From positions 124,928-188,927 of the forward strand of contig MIAY01000025.1 of NCBI GenBank assembly GCA_001829315.1: DNA of 64,000 nt, given 5' to 3'. The stretch's first letter is position 1. Each line of letters opens with the position of its first letter. The notes beneath the pieces are model-generated. The model saw only the letters and a program-made list of their open reading frames with translations. It had not been told where the DNA came from and did not search any database. This stretch comes from Spirochaetes bacterium GWE1_32_154. Its GTDB lineage: Bacteria > Spirochaetota > GWE2-31-10. The position numbers and the translations under genes are program-made. Positions 27,857 to 36,735 of the stretch are shown here, piece by piece.

Positions 27857-28586
27857 ACAGAATATTATTGAGAAATTGCTTAGTTCTCTCGTGCTGCGGA
27901 TTGTTAAAGATTTCATCCGGTGAACCCCGTTCGATTATTTCACCATAATCCATAAATAATACCTTATGTGCAGCAGCTTTTGCAAACCCCATTTCGTGTG
28001 ATACTACAATCATTGTCATTCCTTCCTGAGCAAGATCTTCCATAACGGTTAAAACTTCTTTCGTCATTTCAGGATCAAGTGCGGATGTCGGTTCATCAAA
28101 CAAAATTATTTTAGGCGACATGGCAAGCGCACGTGCAATAGCAACTCTTTGTTGTTGTCCACCCGATAATTGTGACGGATACGTATCTCTTTTGTCGAAT
28201 AACCCGACCCTTTTTAACAGGTTTTCAGCATTGTCAATTGCCTGTTCTTTTGGCATTTTTTTTACCATTACCGGTGATAAGGTAATATTGTGAAGTACAG
28301 TAAGATGTGGAAATAAATTAAAAGACTGAAAAACCATCCCGGCATTTTCTCTGATTTTTCTCACGTCGACCTGATGAGATGTGACGCATTGGTTTTCAAT
28401 CCAAATAGTTCCGCTTGTAACATGTTCTAATCTATTAATACATCTGATTATCGTACTTTTCCCGCTGCCCGACGTACCGATAATGAATACAACTTCACCT
28501 TTACAAACATCAAATGAAACACCTTTTAGGGCTTGTACTTGCCCGTAATTTTTTATTACATTTTCAATTTTTACTATTGTATCCAC
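27855..28586 (-). CDS. polar amino-acid ABC transporter ATP-binding protein (GlnQ/HisP type)
   Basis: A 243-residue ATPase powering amino-acid import. It starts with GTG at 28586 after GAGG. Walker A is GTSGSGKST, the signature is [16 protein letters not shown], Walker [16 protein letters not shown] and the H-loop VVSHEMGF. The spacing and the sequence [18 protein letters not shown] are typical of the GlnQ subfamily. It is the last gene of a minus-strand operon: solute-binding protein, permease, ATPase. Substrate amino acid unknown. Confidence 0.93.
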   Translation of the reverse strand: MDTIVKIENVIKNYGQVQALKGVSFDVCKGEVVFIIGTSGSGKSTIIRCINRLEHVTSGTIWIENQCVTSHQVDVRKIRENAGMVFQSFNLFPHLTVLHNITLSPVMVKKMPKEQAIDNAENLLKRVGLFDKRDTYPSQLSGGQQQRVAIARALAMSPKIILFDEPTSALDPEMTKEVLTVMEDLAQEGMTMIVVSHEMGFAKAAAHKVLFMDYGEIIERGSPDEIFNNPQHERTKQFLNNIL

Positions 28587-28588
28587 GA

Positions 28589-29674
28589 TTAACCTCTTTT
28601 TTTCAGTTGTTCTTCCATAATTCCTACTACTCTTGAGAAAAAGAGTGTAAGTATGAGATACACTAATGCAATAACTGTATATGTTTCAAAGTAGTAAAAT
28701 GTTTTGGATGCATATTCTCTTCCTCTTCGCAATAAATCAGCTACGGCAAGAATTGAAACAAGTGATGAATCTTTTAACAGTGCTATAAATTCATTTCCAA
28801 TTGGCGGTAATACAACTTTAAAAGTCTGAGGAAGAATAATTTTCATAATCGCCTGTGATCGTGTCATTCCAAGTGCCAGAGCTGCTTCCATCTGACCTTT
28901 TGGTATTGACTGAATGCCGGCCCGGAAAATCTCACCGATATACGCTCCGTAACAAACCGACATTGCGATAACGGCTGAGGCAATACCTTCTATGTTTACA
29001 ATTTTTGCCAAGGCATAGTATATGTAGAATAGCTGTACAAGAAGCGGAATCCCCCGTATGATTTCAACGTATATTGTTGCGATTCTATTAATGAATGTAA
29101 TTCTTGAAATACGTCCGAGACCGACTAACAGACCTATGAGGGACGCAAAAAATATAGCAAGAACGGTAACGATGAATGTTGTTTTAATTCCGTCAGGAAC
29201 AAATTTCAGTGCTTCTGCAAAAGGGTTTATCAAATATACCGAATATATTGTATCAAGTACAAAAACCTTTTCTTTTTCACTTAAACCCGGTGAAATTTCA
29301 AATATATCACTCTTTTCATCATACATATACAATGACATAAATTTCTTTTGTATGTTTGTCTTTCGTACAGGTTTGATAATTCGCTCTCTAAATACATTGC
29401 CCGGTATTGTAGAAACTGACAACTCATTTTTGATGTTGTTATGTGACTCTAAAGTAACTGATTGATTAATTGTGTATGATACAAAAACCATGATTCTACG
29501 AAGATTTGATTCAGAAAAAAAGAATAAAATAAATAAGAGAGCAATAGCACCGACAAATGATATTCGCCATGCTGAAAAAATGGTGTTCTCATTCCTTTCA
29601 GGAACGAGAACACCATCGGTCATATCAATTTTAAAACTATTCTGCTGATTTGTATTAGTGTCTATCGCAGCCAT
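28589..29674 (-). CDS. amino-acid ABC transporter permease (HisM family) with extra N-terminal extracytoplasmic segment
   Basis: A 361-residue permease. The C-terminal 220 residues are a normal HisM/GlnP permease ([20 protein letters not shown] start; [17 protein letters not shown]; coupling [20 protein letters not shown]). In front lies an unusual 140-residue extension: a cytoplasmic head, one membrane helix ([16 protein letters not shown]) and about 110 polar residues that should lie outside the membrane. Most family members are only 215-230 residues long. Its start overlaps the end of the solute-binding protein gene by 13 bases, and two bases separate its stop from the ATPase start. Confidence 0.88.
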   Translation of the reverse strand: MAAIDTNTNQQNSFKIDMTDGVLVPERNENTIFSAWRISFVGAIALLFILFFFSESNLRRIMVFVSYTINQSVTLESHNNIKNELSVSTIPGNVFRERIIKPVRKTNIQKKFMSLYMYDEKSDIFEISPGLSEKEKVFVLDTIYSVYLINPFAEALKFVPDGIKTTFIVTVLAIFFASLIGLLVGLGRISRITFINRIATIYVEIIRGIPLLVQLFYIYYALAKIVNIEGIASAVIAMSVCYGAYIGEIFRAGIQSIPKGQMEAALALGMTRSQAIMKIILPQTFKVVLPPIGNEFIALLKDSSLVSILAVADLLRRGREYASKTFYYFETYTVIALVYLILTLFFSRVVGIMEEQLKKRG

Positions 29675-30420
29675 TTTTTCTCAATTTCCTTGTATTTATC
29701 AGTTCCAAGAACTAATTCAATACCGGCATTAATTAAATCAAGCGCTTTTTTATTACCTTTTTGAATTGCGATGCCATAGAATTCATCAGTAAAGGGAACA
29801 CCGACAATTTTCAATTTACCTTTGTATCCGGGATTTTGCAGTGCGTAATTTGCTGCAATAGGTGTGTCTGCAACAACACCGTCTAATCTTCCGTTTATGA
29901 GATCTTCAATAGCGAGTCCTAATTCATCATAATTTTTGCTGATAATAAGAGGGTTTTTTGTTATTTCTAAAGCCCCTGTTGTTCCAATTTGTGCACCAAG
30001 TTTTTTTTCTTGAAAATCAGCCATTGTGGTAAGACCTTCACTTTCTGCTCTTACGATAATAACTTGACCGGCGTTGATATATGGTGTAGAAAAATCCATT
30101 TGCTGTTTTCTTTCATCAGTAATTGTTACCGATGAAATAACACCGTCATATTTTTTACTGTTTAACCCTGTAAAGATTCCATCCCAGGCAACATTTTTTA
30201 CTTCTACTTCAAACCCGGCAGCTTCACCAACCGCTTTTATAAAATCAATATCAAAACCGACAATATTTTTATTTTCATCAACCATTTCCATAGGTGGCCA
30301 TGTTGCATCGGTAGCAAAAACGAGTTTTGTAATATTCAAGTCAGATTTTTTCTTACAACCTGCAAGTGACAGAGTCATGCTGACTGCTATTAAAAGTAAT
30401 AGTAAATTTTTGAATTTCAT
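29662..30420 (-). CDS. amino-acid ABC transporter substrate-binding lipoprotein
   Basis: A 252-residue family-3 solute-binding protein. The signal MKFKNLLLLLIAVSMTLSLAGC gives acylated Cys22. The binding fold shows the usual order: VFATDATWPPMEMVDENKNI, GFDIDFIKAVGEAAGFEVEV, NVAWDGIFTGLNSKKYDGVI and FSTPYINAGQVI. It delivers a polar amino acid to the permease encoded just downstream. It is the first gene of the operon, with AAGGAG before the ATG and a good promoter (30441-30469). Confidence 0.93.
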   Translation of the reverse strand: MKFKNLLLLLIAVSMTLSLAGCKKKSDLNITKLVFATDATWPPMEMVDENKNIVGFDIDFIKAVGEAAGFEVEVKNVAWDGIFTGLNSKKYDGVISSVTITDERKQQMDFSTPYINAGQVIIVRAESEGLTTMADFQEKKLGAQIGTTGALEITKNPLIISKNYDELGLAIEDLINGRLDGVVADTPIAANYALQNPGYKGKLKIVGVPFTDEFYGIAIQKGNKKALDLINAGIELVLGTDKYKEIEKKWLR

Positions 30421-30440
30421 AGTAACTCCTTGTGTGGTGA

Positions 30441-30469
30441 ATTTTAAAACAATGAGGCTTAAAAATCAA
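30441..30469 (-). promoter_or_regulatory. promoter of the amino-acid ABC transporter operon, -35 region inside a degenerate repeat copy
   Basis: Read on the minus strand: TTGATT (30469-30464), a 17-base spacer, TAAAAT (30446-30441). The -35 box and spacer (CTTGATTTTTAAGCCTCATT) resemble the end of the intergenic repeat (compare CTTGACTTTTGCAAGAGCCT at 57494-57513), with short deletions. Confidence 0.6.
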
Positions 30470-30471
30470 GT
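30453..30471 (-). repeat. degenerate terminal copy of the palindromic intergenic repeat
   Basis: TGAGGCTTAAAAATCAAGT compares with TGAGGCTTATGCAAAAATCAAG at the left end of the 20079-20241 copy, lacking four bases. It overlaps the operon promoter. A short match like this could be chance. Confidence 0.35.
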
Positions 30472-30659
30472 GTTATGTGGGAAATAAAATAAATAATAGG
30501 TATCGTATAAAGCACCTCATATATTATTCAGATTTTACAAAATCGAAGTGTTATTGCAATTTTAAATAACATATTCATTGAATAACTTGAATTTGAATTG
30601 ATAATATATTTTGAATATCGCTCCCCAATCAGATAATAAATATTTTACTAATATTTCAT

Positions 30660-30688
30660 TTTACAAAAAAATCTATATATAATATAAT
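30660..30688 (+). promoter_or_regulatory. promoter of pnp
   Basis: TTTACA (30660-30665), a 17-base spacer and a perfect TATAAT (30683-30688). A leader of about 25 bases containing AAGGAG leads to the ATG at 30720. The rest of the 30470-30660 region is AT-rich, with only weak stems (for example GTTATT/AATAAC around 30550). Confidence 0.7.
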
Positions 30689-30719
30689 GATTTTCACATA
30701 AGGAAGATAAGGAGTAATA

Positions 30720-32891
30720 ATGCGAGTAATTAATGAAAAAAAAATAATGATAGGCGGAAAAGAGCTTATTATTAAAACCGGAGAGTATGCACACCAGGCA
30801 AATGGTAGTGTAACATTACAATGTGGAGAGACCGTTATACAGGCTGTTGTTGTAATGGGCCCGGAAAAAAATGATATGGATTTTTTCCCTTTACAGGTTG
30901 AATATAAAGAAAATCTTTACGCTGCAGGTAAAATAAAAGGCAGTAAGTTTACTAAAAGACCGGGCAGACCGACCGATGAATCAATTCTTAAAGGTCGAAT
31001 TATTGACAGATCAATACGACCTATGTTTCCTAAAGATTTTTCAAGAGAAGTTCAGGTTGTAATCAATGTTCTTGCTATCGATTATCATCATCCACATGAT
31101 GTCTTGAGTTTAACAGCTGTTGTTGCAGCGTTAGCAATAAGTGATATACCATTTGATTGTAATTTAGGTGGTCTTCGAGTTAGTAGAGTTGATGGTGCAT
31201 TAGTTATTAATCCGACACTTGAACAATATGCAAAACAGGATTTTGAACTGGTTCTTGCCGGTAATGATAAAAAAATTGTTATGATAGAGTCAGCAGGTAA
31301 ATTTATTACCGATGATGATATGTTAGGTGCTTTTAAAGCGTCATTTGAGCCTCTTGGAACTATTGCAAAAGCAATGAAAGAAATGGAAAAAGACTTTGGT
31401 ATTAAGAAAGTTTCTTATACAGATACGCCGGTTAATCAGGCTGTAATCGATAAGATTAAAGCAGTTGCCGATGAAAAAATCGAGTTTTTCTTTAAAGGCC
31501 AGGCTGATGGTTCAATTTATAGAAAACAGTTTGATGTGTATGTTCAGGAACCGGTTCTTGCTTTATTCACAGAAGAAGAATTGGAATCAACCTATTCAAA
31601 AAAAGATATTCTAACATGCATCGATTATATATTCAAAAAAACAGTACGAAAAAATCTGCTTGTTAATAAAAGAAGACTTGACGGCCGGGGTATTACAGAA
31701 GTCAGAGAGATTGAATGTCAAGTTGGTGTTTTACCGCGAATTCATGGTTCTTCAATGTTTTTACGAGGAGAAACTCAGGTTTTAAATATTTTAACACTTG
31801 GAGCTCCCGGAGAAGAACAACTTATTGAAAATATGGAAGGCGAAGAAAAGAAACGATATATACACGCCTACAGTGCATTACCTTTCTCTGTCGGTGAATG
31901 TGGCAGAATGTCAGGCCCGGGCAGAAGAGAAATCGGTCATGGTGCATTAGCTGAGAAAGCATTAGAGCCTGTTTTACCAAATGCAGAACAATTTCCTTAT
32001 GTTATCAGATTAGTTTCTGAAGTAATGGGACAAAACGGTTCTTCATCAATGGGGTCAACGTGTGCTTCTTCACTTGCATTAATGGATGCCGGCGTACCGA
32101 TTAAATCTCATGTAGCCGGTATTTCAGTAGGGCTTATTACCGGTGAGACTGATGATGATTTTATCACGATGACAGATATTCAGGGGCAGGAAGATTTTAG
32201 TGGTGATATGGATTTTAAAGTAACCGGAAATTATGATGGTATTACTGCAATTCAGATGGATACTAAAATTAAAGGTTTAACGTATGCGATTATTGAAAAA
32301 TCAATCAGACAGGCACATGAAGCAAGAAATACAATACTTGATAAAATGTATGCTGCTATCAAAGAACCAAGGGGTGATGTTTCTGCATTCGCACCACGAA
32401 TTGAATCATTATCAATTCCATCTGAAAGTATTGCAGCAGTAATCGGTTCAGGCGGAAAAGTAATTAAATATTTATGCGCTGAATATGATGTTATAATTAA
32501 CATTGAAGATGATGGTTCTGCAAGTATTGCCGGTGTTAATAAAGAAAAGCTTGAAGAAGCAAAAAGAGTTATTAAAGGTATAATTTCAGATCCTGTGGCT
32601 GGCGAGATATACGAAGCAAAAGTTGTTAGAATTATGGATTTTGGTGCTTTCGTAGAGATTTTCCCTGGTAAAGAAGGTCTTGTTCATATTTCAAAATTGT
32701 CAAAAGAAAGAGTCAACAATGTTAATGATATAGTTAAAGTCGGACAGAAAGTTCAGGTTAAATTACTGGAAATTGATGGTCAGAGAAGATTGAACTTTTC
32801 TATGAATCTTGATGATGAAGTTATTGCTGCGTCAGAAAGAAGAGATGTGAGAACTGATTCAAGAAGACCTTTTAATAATAACAGAAGATAA
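30720..32891 (+). CDS. pnp: polynucleotide phosphorylase
   Basis: A 723-residue 3'-to-5' phosphorolytic exoribonuclease of the RNA degradosome. It has two RNase PH domains (first at about 10-140; second starting near RRLDGRGITEVREIECQVGVLPR, with catalytic GGCGRMSGPGRREIGHGALAEKAL-type residues), a KH domain (SIAAVIGSGGKVIKYLCAEY) and an S1 domain (GEIYEAKVVRIMDFGAFVEI... GLVHISKLS). It ends in a basic/Asn-rich tail. Length is normal. The common rpsO-pnp pairing is absent: the upstream neighbour is the divergent ABC operon, and pnp has its own promoter. A long perfect hairpin follows. Confidence 0.97.
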   Translation: MRVINEKKIMIGGKELIIKTGEYAHQANGSVTLQCGETVIQAVVVMGPEKNDMDFFPLQVEYKENLYAAGKIKGSKFTKRPGRPTDESILKGRIIDRSIRPMFPKDFSREVQVVINVLAIDYHHPHDVLSLTAVVAALAISDIPFDCNLGGLRVSRVDGALVINPTLEQYAKQDFELVLAGNDKKIVMIESAGKFITDDDMLGAFKASFEPLGTIAKAMKEMEKDFGIKKVSYTDTPVNQAVIDKIKAVADEKIEFFFKGQADGSIYRKQFDVYVQEPVLALFTEEELESTYSKKDILTCIDYIFKKTVRKNLLVNKRRLDGRGITEVREIECQVGVLPRIHGSSMFLRGETQVLNILTLGAPGEEQLIENMEGEEKKRYIHAYSALPFSVGECGRMSGPGRREIGHGALAEKALEPVLPNAEQFPYVIRLVSEVMGQNGSSSMGSTCASSLALMDAGVPIKSHVAGISVGLITGETDDDFITMTDIQGQEDFSGDMDFKVTGNYDGITAIQMDTKIKGLTYAIIEKSIRQAHEARNTILDKMYAAIKEPRGDVSAFAPRIESLSIPSESIAAVIGSGGKVIKYLCAEYDVIINIEDDGSASIAGVNKEKLEEAKRVIKGIISDPVAGEIYEAKVVRIMDFGAFVEIFPGKEGLVHISKLSKERVNNVNDIVKVGQKVQVKLLEIDGQRRLNFSMNLDDEVIAASERRDVRTDSRRPFNNNRR

Positions 32892-32903
32892 TAAAAAAAT
32901 AAT

Positions 32904-32939
32904 AGTGCCATAAAAAACAATTATGTTTTTTATGGCACT
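32904..32939 (+). terminator. perfect 16-bp inverted repeat after pnp (terminator or RNA-processing hairpin)
   Basis: The left arm AGTGCCATAAAAAACA (32904-32919), a four-base loop and the exactly complementary right arm (32924-32939). The T-run lies inside the stem and not after it, so it is atypical as an intrinsic terminator. It may act as a stability or processing element between pnp and the next gene. Confidence 0.6.
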
Positions 32940-32958
32940 CAATTTATAAGGAGATGGT

Positions 32959-33180
32959 ATGATAACTAAATCAAACGATGTTGCATTTGAGCAAGCTATG
33001 AAAGCTATGGAGAGGAAAATACGTGATATTAGTGAAACTGTTTCTGCGAATATAATACCGGAAACGAAACAGATGTTAATTGGTAATATTTTTAAGACAA
33101 TTGTAGTGGCATTTACAATCGGACTTATTTCCGGCTTAATGATGTCGCTATTTGGAAGGCACAGTGGAAAAAGAAAATAA
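32959..33180 (+). CDS. small single-helix membrane protein (YqjD/DUF883-like architecture)
   Basis: A 73-residue protein with an amphipathic helical head (FEQAMKAMERKIRDISETV) and one hydrophobic C-terminal helix (IVVAFTIGLISGLMMSLFG) followed by RHSGKRK. AAGGAG precedes the ATG. The layout resembles the membrane-anchored ribosome-associated YqjD/ElaB type, but sequence support is slight. It overlaps the next membrane protein gene, a pairing that recalls yqjD-yqjE. Confidence 0.55.
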   Translation: MITKSNDVAFEQAMKAMERKIRDISETVSANIIPETKQMLIGNIFKTIVVAFTIGLISGLMMSLFGRHSGKRK

Positions 33181-33496
33181 AAAAAGTAAGCTTAAATTTG
33201 GCATTTTAAAAAGAATATTGTCACCCGTTACTTTTGTATCAGAAATTCTAATTGACGGTGCTGTGAAAGAAATTTCCGCTGTCGTAAAAAAATATGTTAT
33301 CGTTGGTGTTAACTTTTTACTATCCTTATTATTCTTTTTCTTTTTCTGGTTATCTTTTAATGTTTTATTTGTATTTGGTTTAAACAAGTTCTTCGGGTTG
33401 GATTATTTTTTATCAGTTCTTATAATCATGAGTGTAAATCTTGTTTGCAGTATTGTTTTTTTCTTAATGGCAAAATCAAAACTTAATCAAAAATAA
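33164..33496 (+). CDS. small membrane protein, YqjE/holin-superfamily-III-like
   Basis: About 110 residues. I choose GTG 33164 (protein MEKENKKSKLKFG) because GGAAGG ends four bases before it; TTG 33152 is the in-frame alternative. Residues 10-45 are amphipathic, then two strong hydrophobic helices follow (GVNFLLSLLFFFFFWLSFNV and FLSVLIIMSVNLVCSIVFFL) with a lysine-rich end. It overlaps the preceding small gene by 17 bases. Function unknown. Confidence 0.6.
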   Translation: MEKENKKSKLKFGILKRILSPVTFVSEILIDGAVKEISAVVKKYVIVGVNFLLSLLFFFFFWLSFNVLFVFGLNKFFGLDYFLSVLIIMSVNLVCSIVFFLMAKSKLNQK

Positions 33497-33533
33497 TGGA
33501 ATGTAAAATCTACGCACATTACGGTGGTACCCT

Positions 33534-34829
33534 ATGAGAGCTGTTGATTTGATTATTAAGAAAAGAAACAATGAGATTTTATCAAAAGATGAAATTGATT
33601 TTATGATTAATGGCTATGTAAACAATACAATACCTGATTACCAGGTCGCATCTTTTCTGATGGCAATTTTTTTTAACGGTTTATCTTTTGAAGAAACAAA
33701 AATTCTAACAGATTCAATGATCAAATCAGGTGAAAAACTTGATTTTTCTTATTTTACCGGAATAAAAGTTGATAAACATTCAACGGGCGGGGTGGGTGAC
33801 AAATTAAGTTTGATTATTGCCCCGATTGCTGCAAGTTGTGGATGTATTATTCCGATGATGAGTGGTAGAGGTCTGGGGCATACCGGCGGTACTCTTGATA
33901 AATTTGAATCGATTCCCTGGTATAATGTATTTCCTGATCCTAAAACTATTGATACAATACTAAACGAATGTTCTTTTGTGATGATGGGCCAGACAGATAC
34001 TTTCGTACCCGCTGATAAAAAAATATATGCTCTTCGGGATGTAACCGGCACTGTTGAGTCAATTCCATTAATTACTGCCTCAATTATGTCTAAAAAAATA
34101 GCTGAAGGTTCAAATGCTCTTGTTATTGATTTAAAATGCGGAAAAGGTGCGTTCATGAAAACTAAAAATGACGCTCTATGTCTTGCGGAATTCATGATGG
34201 GTGTCAGTAAGGCGTCAGGTGTTGATATGAGGGTTGTTATCAGTGATATGAATACGCCTTTAGGTCGTGAAGTTGGTAATTATAACGAGGTGATTGAAAG
34301 TTATGAAGCTCTTTCGGGGCGGGGTGAATTAAGAATGATGGAATTAGCTTATCGTCTTGCAGGCTGGATGATTTTTATTTCACAAAAAGCCGGTTCGATT
34401 GAAGAAGGTGTTTATAAAGCAAAAAATGCTGTTGAGTCCGGGGCTGCTCTTGATTATTTTATGAGAAATATTACACTGCAGGGTGGGGATATTGATTATA
34501 TTACCCATCCTAAAGTTTTATATAGTAAATCGGTGAGGGTTAAAGCGAACAAAACCGGGTATATTAATTCCATAGATGCATACAAAATTGGAATTGCTTC
34601 CATGTATATAGAGTGCGGGCGCAAAACAAAAGATTCACCTATTGATCACTATGCCGGTATATCGTTGTTGAAACTTGTTGGCGAGTATGTTACAAGTGGT
34701 GATGAAATATTCAATATTACATATAACCGTGGCGATATTGAAAATTGCTTAGTGTTATGTAACGACGCAATTGTGATCGATGAACAAAAAATGAATATAG
34801 AAAGTATAATTATAGAGGAATTAGGTTAA
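33534..34829 (+). CDS. pdp: pyrimidine-nucleoside phosphorylase
   Basis: A 431-residue cytoplasmic salvage enzyme that phosphorolyses thymidine/uridine to base and (deoxy)ribose-1-phosphate. It is a member of the nucleoside phosphorylase family II: MRAVDLIIKKRNNEILSKDEI head, phosphate loop KHSTGGVGDKLSL, SGRGLGHTGGTLDK and the base-binding LRDVTGTVESIPLI. The conserved KCGKGAFM loop is present. Length suits either Pdp or DeoA. It is the first gene of a run with recJ (7-base gap), alr and arfB. The start follows GGTGG. Confidence 0.92.
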   Translation: MRAVDLIIKKRNNEILSKDEIDFMINGYVNNTIPDYQVASFLMAIFFNGLSFEETKILTDSMIKSGEKLDFSYFTGIKVDKHSTGGVGDKLSLIIAPIAASCGCIIPMMSGRGLGHTGGTLDKFESIPWYNVFPDPKTIDTILNECSFVMMGQTDTFVPADKKIYALRDVTGTVESIPLITASIMSKKIAEGSNALVIDLKCGKGAFMKTKNDALCLAEFMMGVSKASGVDMRVVISDMNTPLGREVGNYNEVIESYEALSGRGELRMMELAYRLAGWMIFISQKAGSIEEGVYKAKNAVESGAALDYFMRNITLQGGDIDYITHPKVLYSKSVRVKANKTGYINSIDAYKIGIASMYIECGRKTKDSPIDHYAGISLLKLVGEYVTSGDEIFNITYNRGDIENCLVLCNDAIVIDEQKMNIESIIIEELG

Positions 34830-34836
34830 GTTATTT

Positions 34837-36726
34837 ATGAAAGTATTAAAAAAAGAAATTGATATTGATTTTGTAAAAAAATGGATTGATCGCGGGCTAA
34901 ATCCGATTGTTCTTTCTATATTAAATAGACGTGGAATTAAAACAGATAATGATTTGTATCGATTTCTTAATTCCAATAAAGCGGGTATGATTCCGTCTCC
35001 TTTTATATTTGAGGGGATTGAAAAAGCGTATCAACGAATTGCAGATGCAGTAATGAATAAAGAAAAGATTCTGGTATTTGGCGACAGGGATGTTGATGGT
35101 GTAACTTCTGTTCATATACTTACACAATTTTTAAAAAGTATTAATGCCGATGTTGATTTTATTGTACCGGTTGGAGCTGATCCGTATGGGGTGAATCCTG
35201 AGAGTATTAAGAATTGGCCCGGCAAATACGGCCTTGTTATCACTGTTGATTGTGGTATTACCAATGTTGATGAAGTTGCATTTCTTAAACAGAATGGCAT
35301 TGACACAATTATTTTAGATCATCATCATGTTCATGAAAAAATCCCTTTTGCATATTCAATTATAAATCCTAAATATCAAATCAATTATGAAATGTCGGAT
35401 ATGGCAGCTTGTGTTGTAGTTTTCCTTTTTGTTATGGGATGGTATTTTTGGAAATCTGAATATTTTAACCGGGTTTATTACATTAAATATAACGGGACTG
35501 AATATACAATTAAAAATCTGCTTTTTATTGAATCTGAAAAGTATGATAAAGACATGACTGATTATTTTAGTAAACGTTTTGTTTCTTCCAAAACGTTTAT
35601 TGATGATAGTATTGAAAAAGATGAATTACTGGTTTTATTTAAAGATGAAATTTTTAAATCGATTCCCGGTTTTTCCAAAATAATTGAAAGTTATATTCAA
35701 TTTGCAACATTAGGAACAATTGCTGATATTATGCCATTAGTCGGTATCAATAGAGTCATTGTATCTCTCGGAGTTGATTTGATACGAAAGTCACCTGAGA
35801 ATGCAATAAAAATGCTGATTGAAAAGAATGGTATTGATGGTTCGATTATTACTGCAACCGATATTGCATGGAAGATTACACCGATTTTGAATTCTCCCGG
35901 TCGTATGGGTGATGCCAGGTTTGCTGTTGATTTTTTAGCAAGCGGTAGTGATAATCTTGCTACTACAATTTTATTAATGAATGATGAGCGAAGAAAGCAA
36001 GGTGATGAGGCGTACAATTCATTGATTAACGATGTTGATGAGAATGCACAATTATATGATAATAAAATAAATGTTTTTGAAAGCAGAAGTATTTCACGCG
36101 GTGTTATTGGTATTACCGCAAATAAGATTTCTGAGTTTACCGGAAGACCGGCGATAGTTTGTGCTGTGGATGATGAGATTACAATCGGATCTATGCGTGG
36201 TGATCTTACATGCCATCTTGTTGAATACTTAGATGGCGCAAAAGCTATTCTTGATGAATTCGGCGGGCATAAATTTGCAGCGGGTTTTCGATTGAAAACG
36301 AAAAATTTTGAGGCTTTCAAAGAGTTTGTTAAACAAAGTTCTCATTTGCTGATAAGCGGTGTTGTTGAAAGTGACGGTTTATCAATTGATGCTGAGATTC
36401 CGGTGCAGTACTTATCGGATAATCTCTATTCTGATATATCCATCATAGAACCATATGGTGAATGTAATGAAATGCCGCTTTTATATACAAAAAGTATTAC
36501 GGTAGAAAACTTTTCTGTTGTAGGAAAAGATCAGAGTCATTTAAAACTGACATTAAATACCGGTTCCGGTGTTTTGAATGCTGTATATTGGGGGAAGGCG
36601 GGTTGGTTTAAGTCTCTTCATAATGAAAGTAATCATTATGATATTGTATATAAAATAGATTTGAATCATTTTAAGGGTAATATTACAGTTCAACTTAAAA
36701 TAGTGAATATGGAATTGAGTGTTTAG
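34837..36726 (+). CDS. recJ: single-stranded-DNA-specific exonuclease RecJ
   Basis: A 629-residue 5'-to-3' ssDNA exonuclease used in recombination and repair. DHH phosphoesterase motifs: FGDRDVDGVTSVHIL (motif I; Arg replaces the more usual Tyr/His before DVDG), VITVDCGI, LDHHHVHEKIP (motif III) and IADIMPLVG. The DHHA1 domain has EFGGHKFAAGF, and an OB-like C-terminal domain follows (YSDISIIEPYGECNEMPL). Length is at the long end of the family. Weak ribosome binding site; probably coupled to the upstream pdp gene. Confidence 0.93.
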   Translation: MKVLKKEIDIDFVKKWIDRGLNPIVLSILNRRGIKTDNDLYRFLNSNKAGMIPSPFIFEGIEKAYQRIADAVMNKEKILVFGDRDVDGVTSVHILTQFLKSINADVDFIVPVGADPYGVNPESIKNWPGKYGLVITVDCGITNVDEVAFLKQNGIDTIILDHHHVHEKIPFAYSIINPKYQINYEMSDMAACVVVFLFVMGWYFWKSEYFNRVYYIKYNGTEYTIKNLLFIESEKYDKDMTDYFSKRFVSSKTFIDDSIEKDELLVLFKDEIFKSIPGFSKIIESYIQFATLGTIADIMPLVGINRVIVSLGVDLIRKSPENAIKMLIEKNGIDGSIITATDIAWKITPILNSPGRMGDARFAVDFLASGSDNLATTILLMNDERRKQGDEAYNSLINDVDENAQLYDNKINVFESRSISRGVIGITANKISEFTGRPAIVCAVDDEITIGSMRGDLTCHLVEYLDGAKAILDEFGGHKFAAGFRLKTKNFEAFKEFVKQSSHLLISGVVESDGLSIDAEIPVQYLSDNLYSDISIIEPYGECNEMPLLYTKSITVENFSVVGKDQSHLKLTLNTGSGVLNAVYWGKAGWFKSLHNESNHYDIVYKIDLNHFKGNITVQLKIVNMELSV

Positions 36727-36735
36727 GAGTTAATT

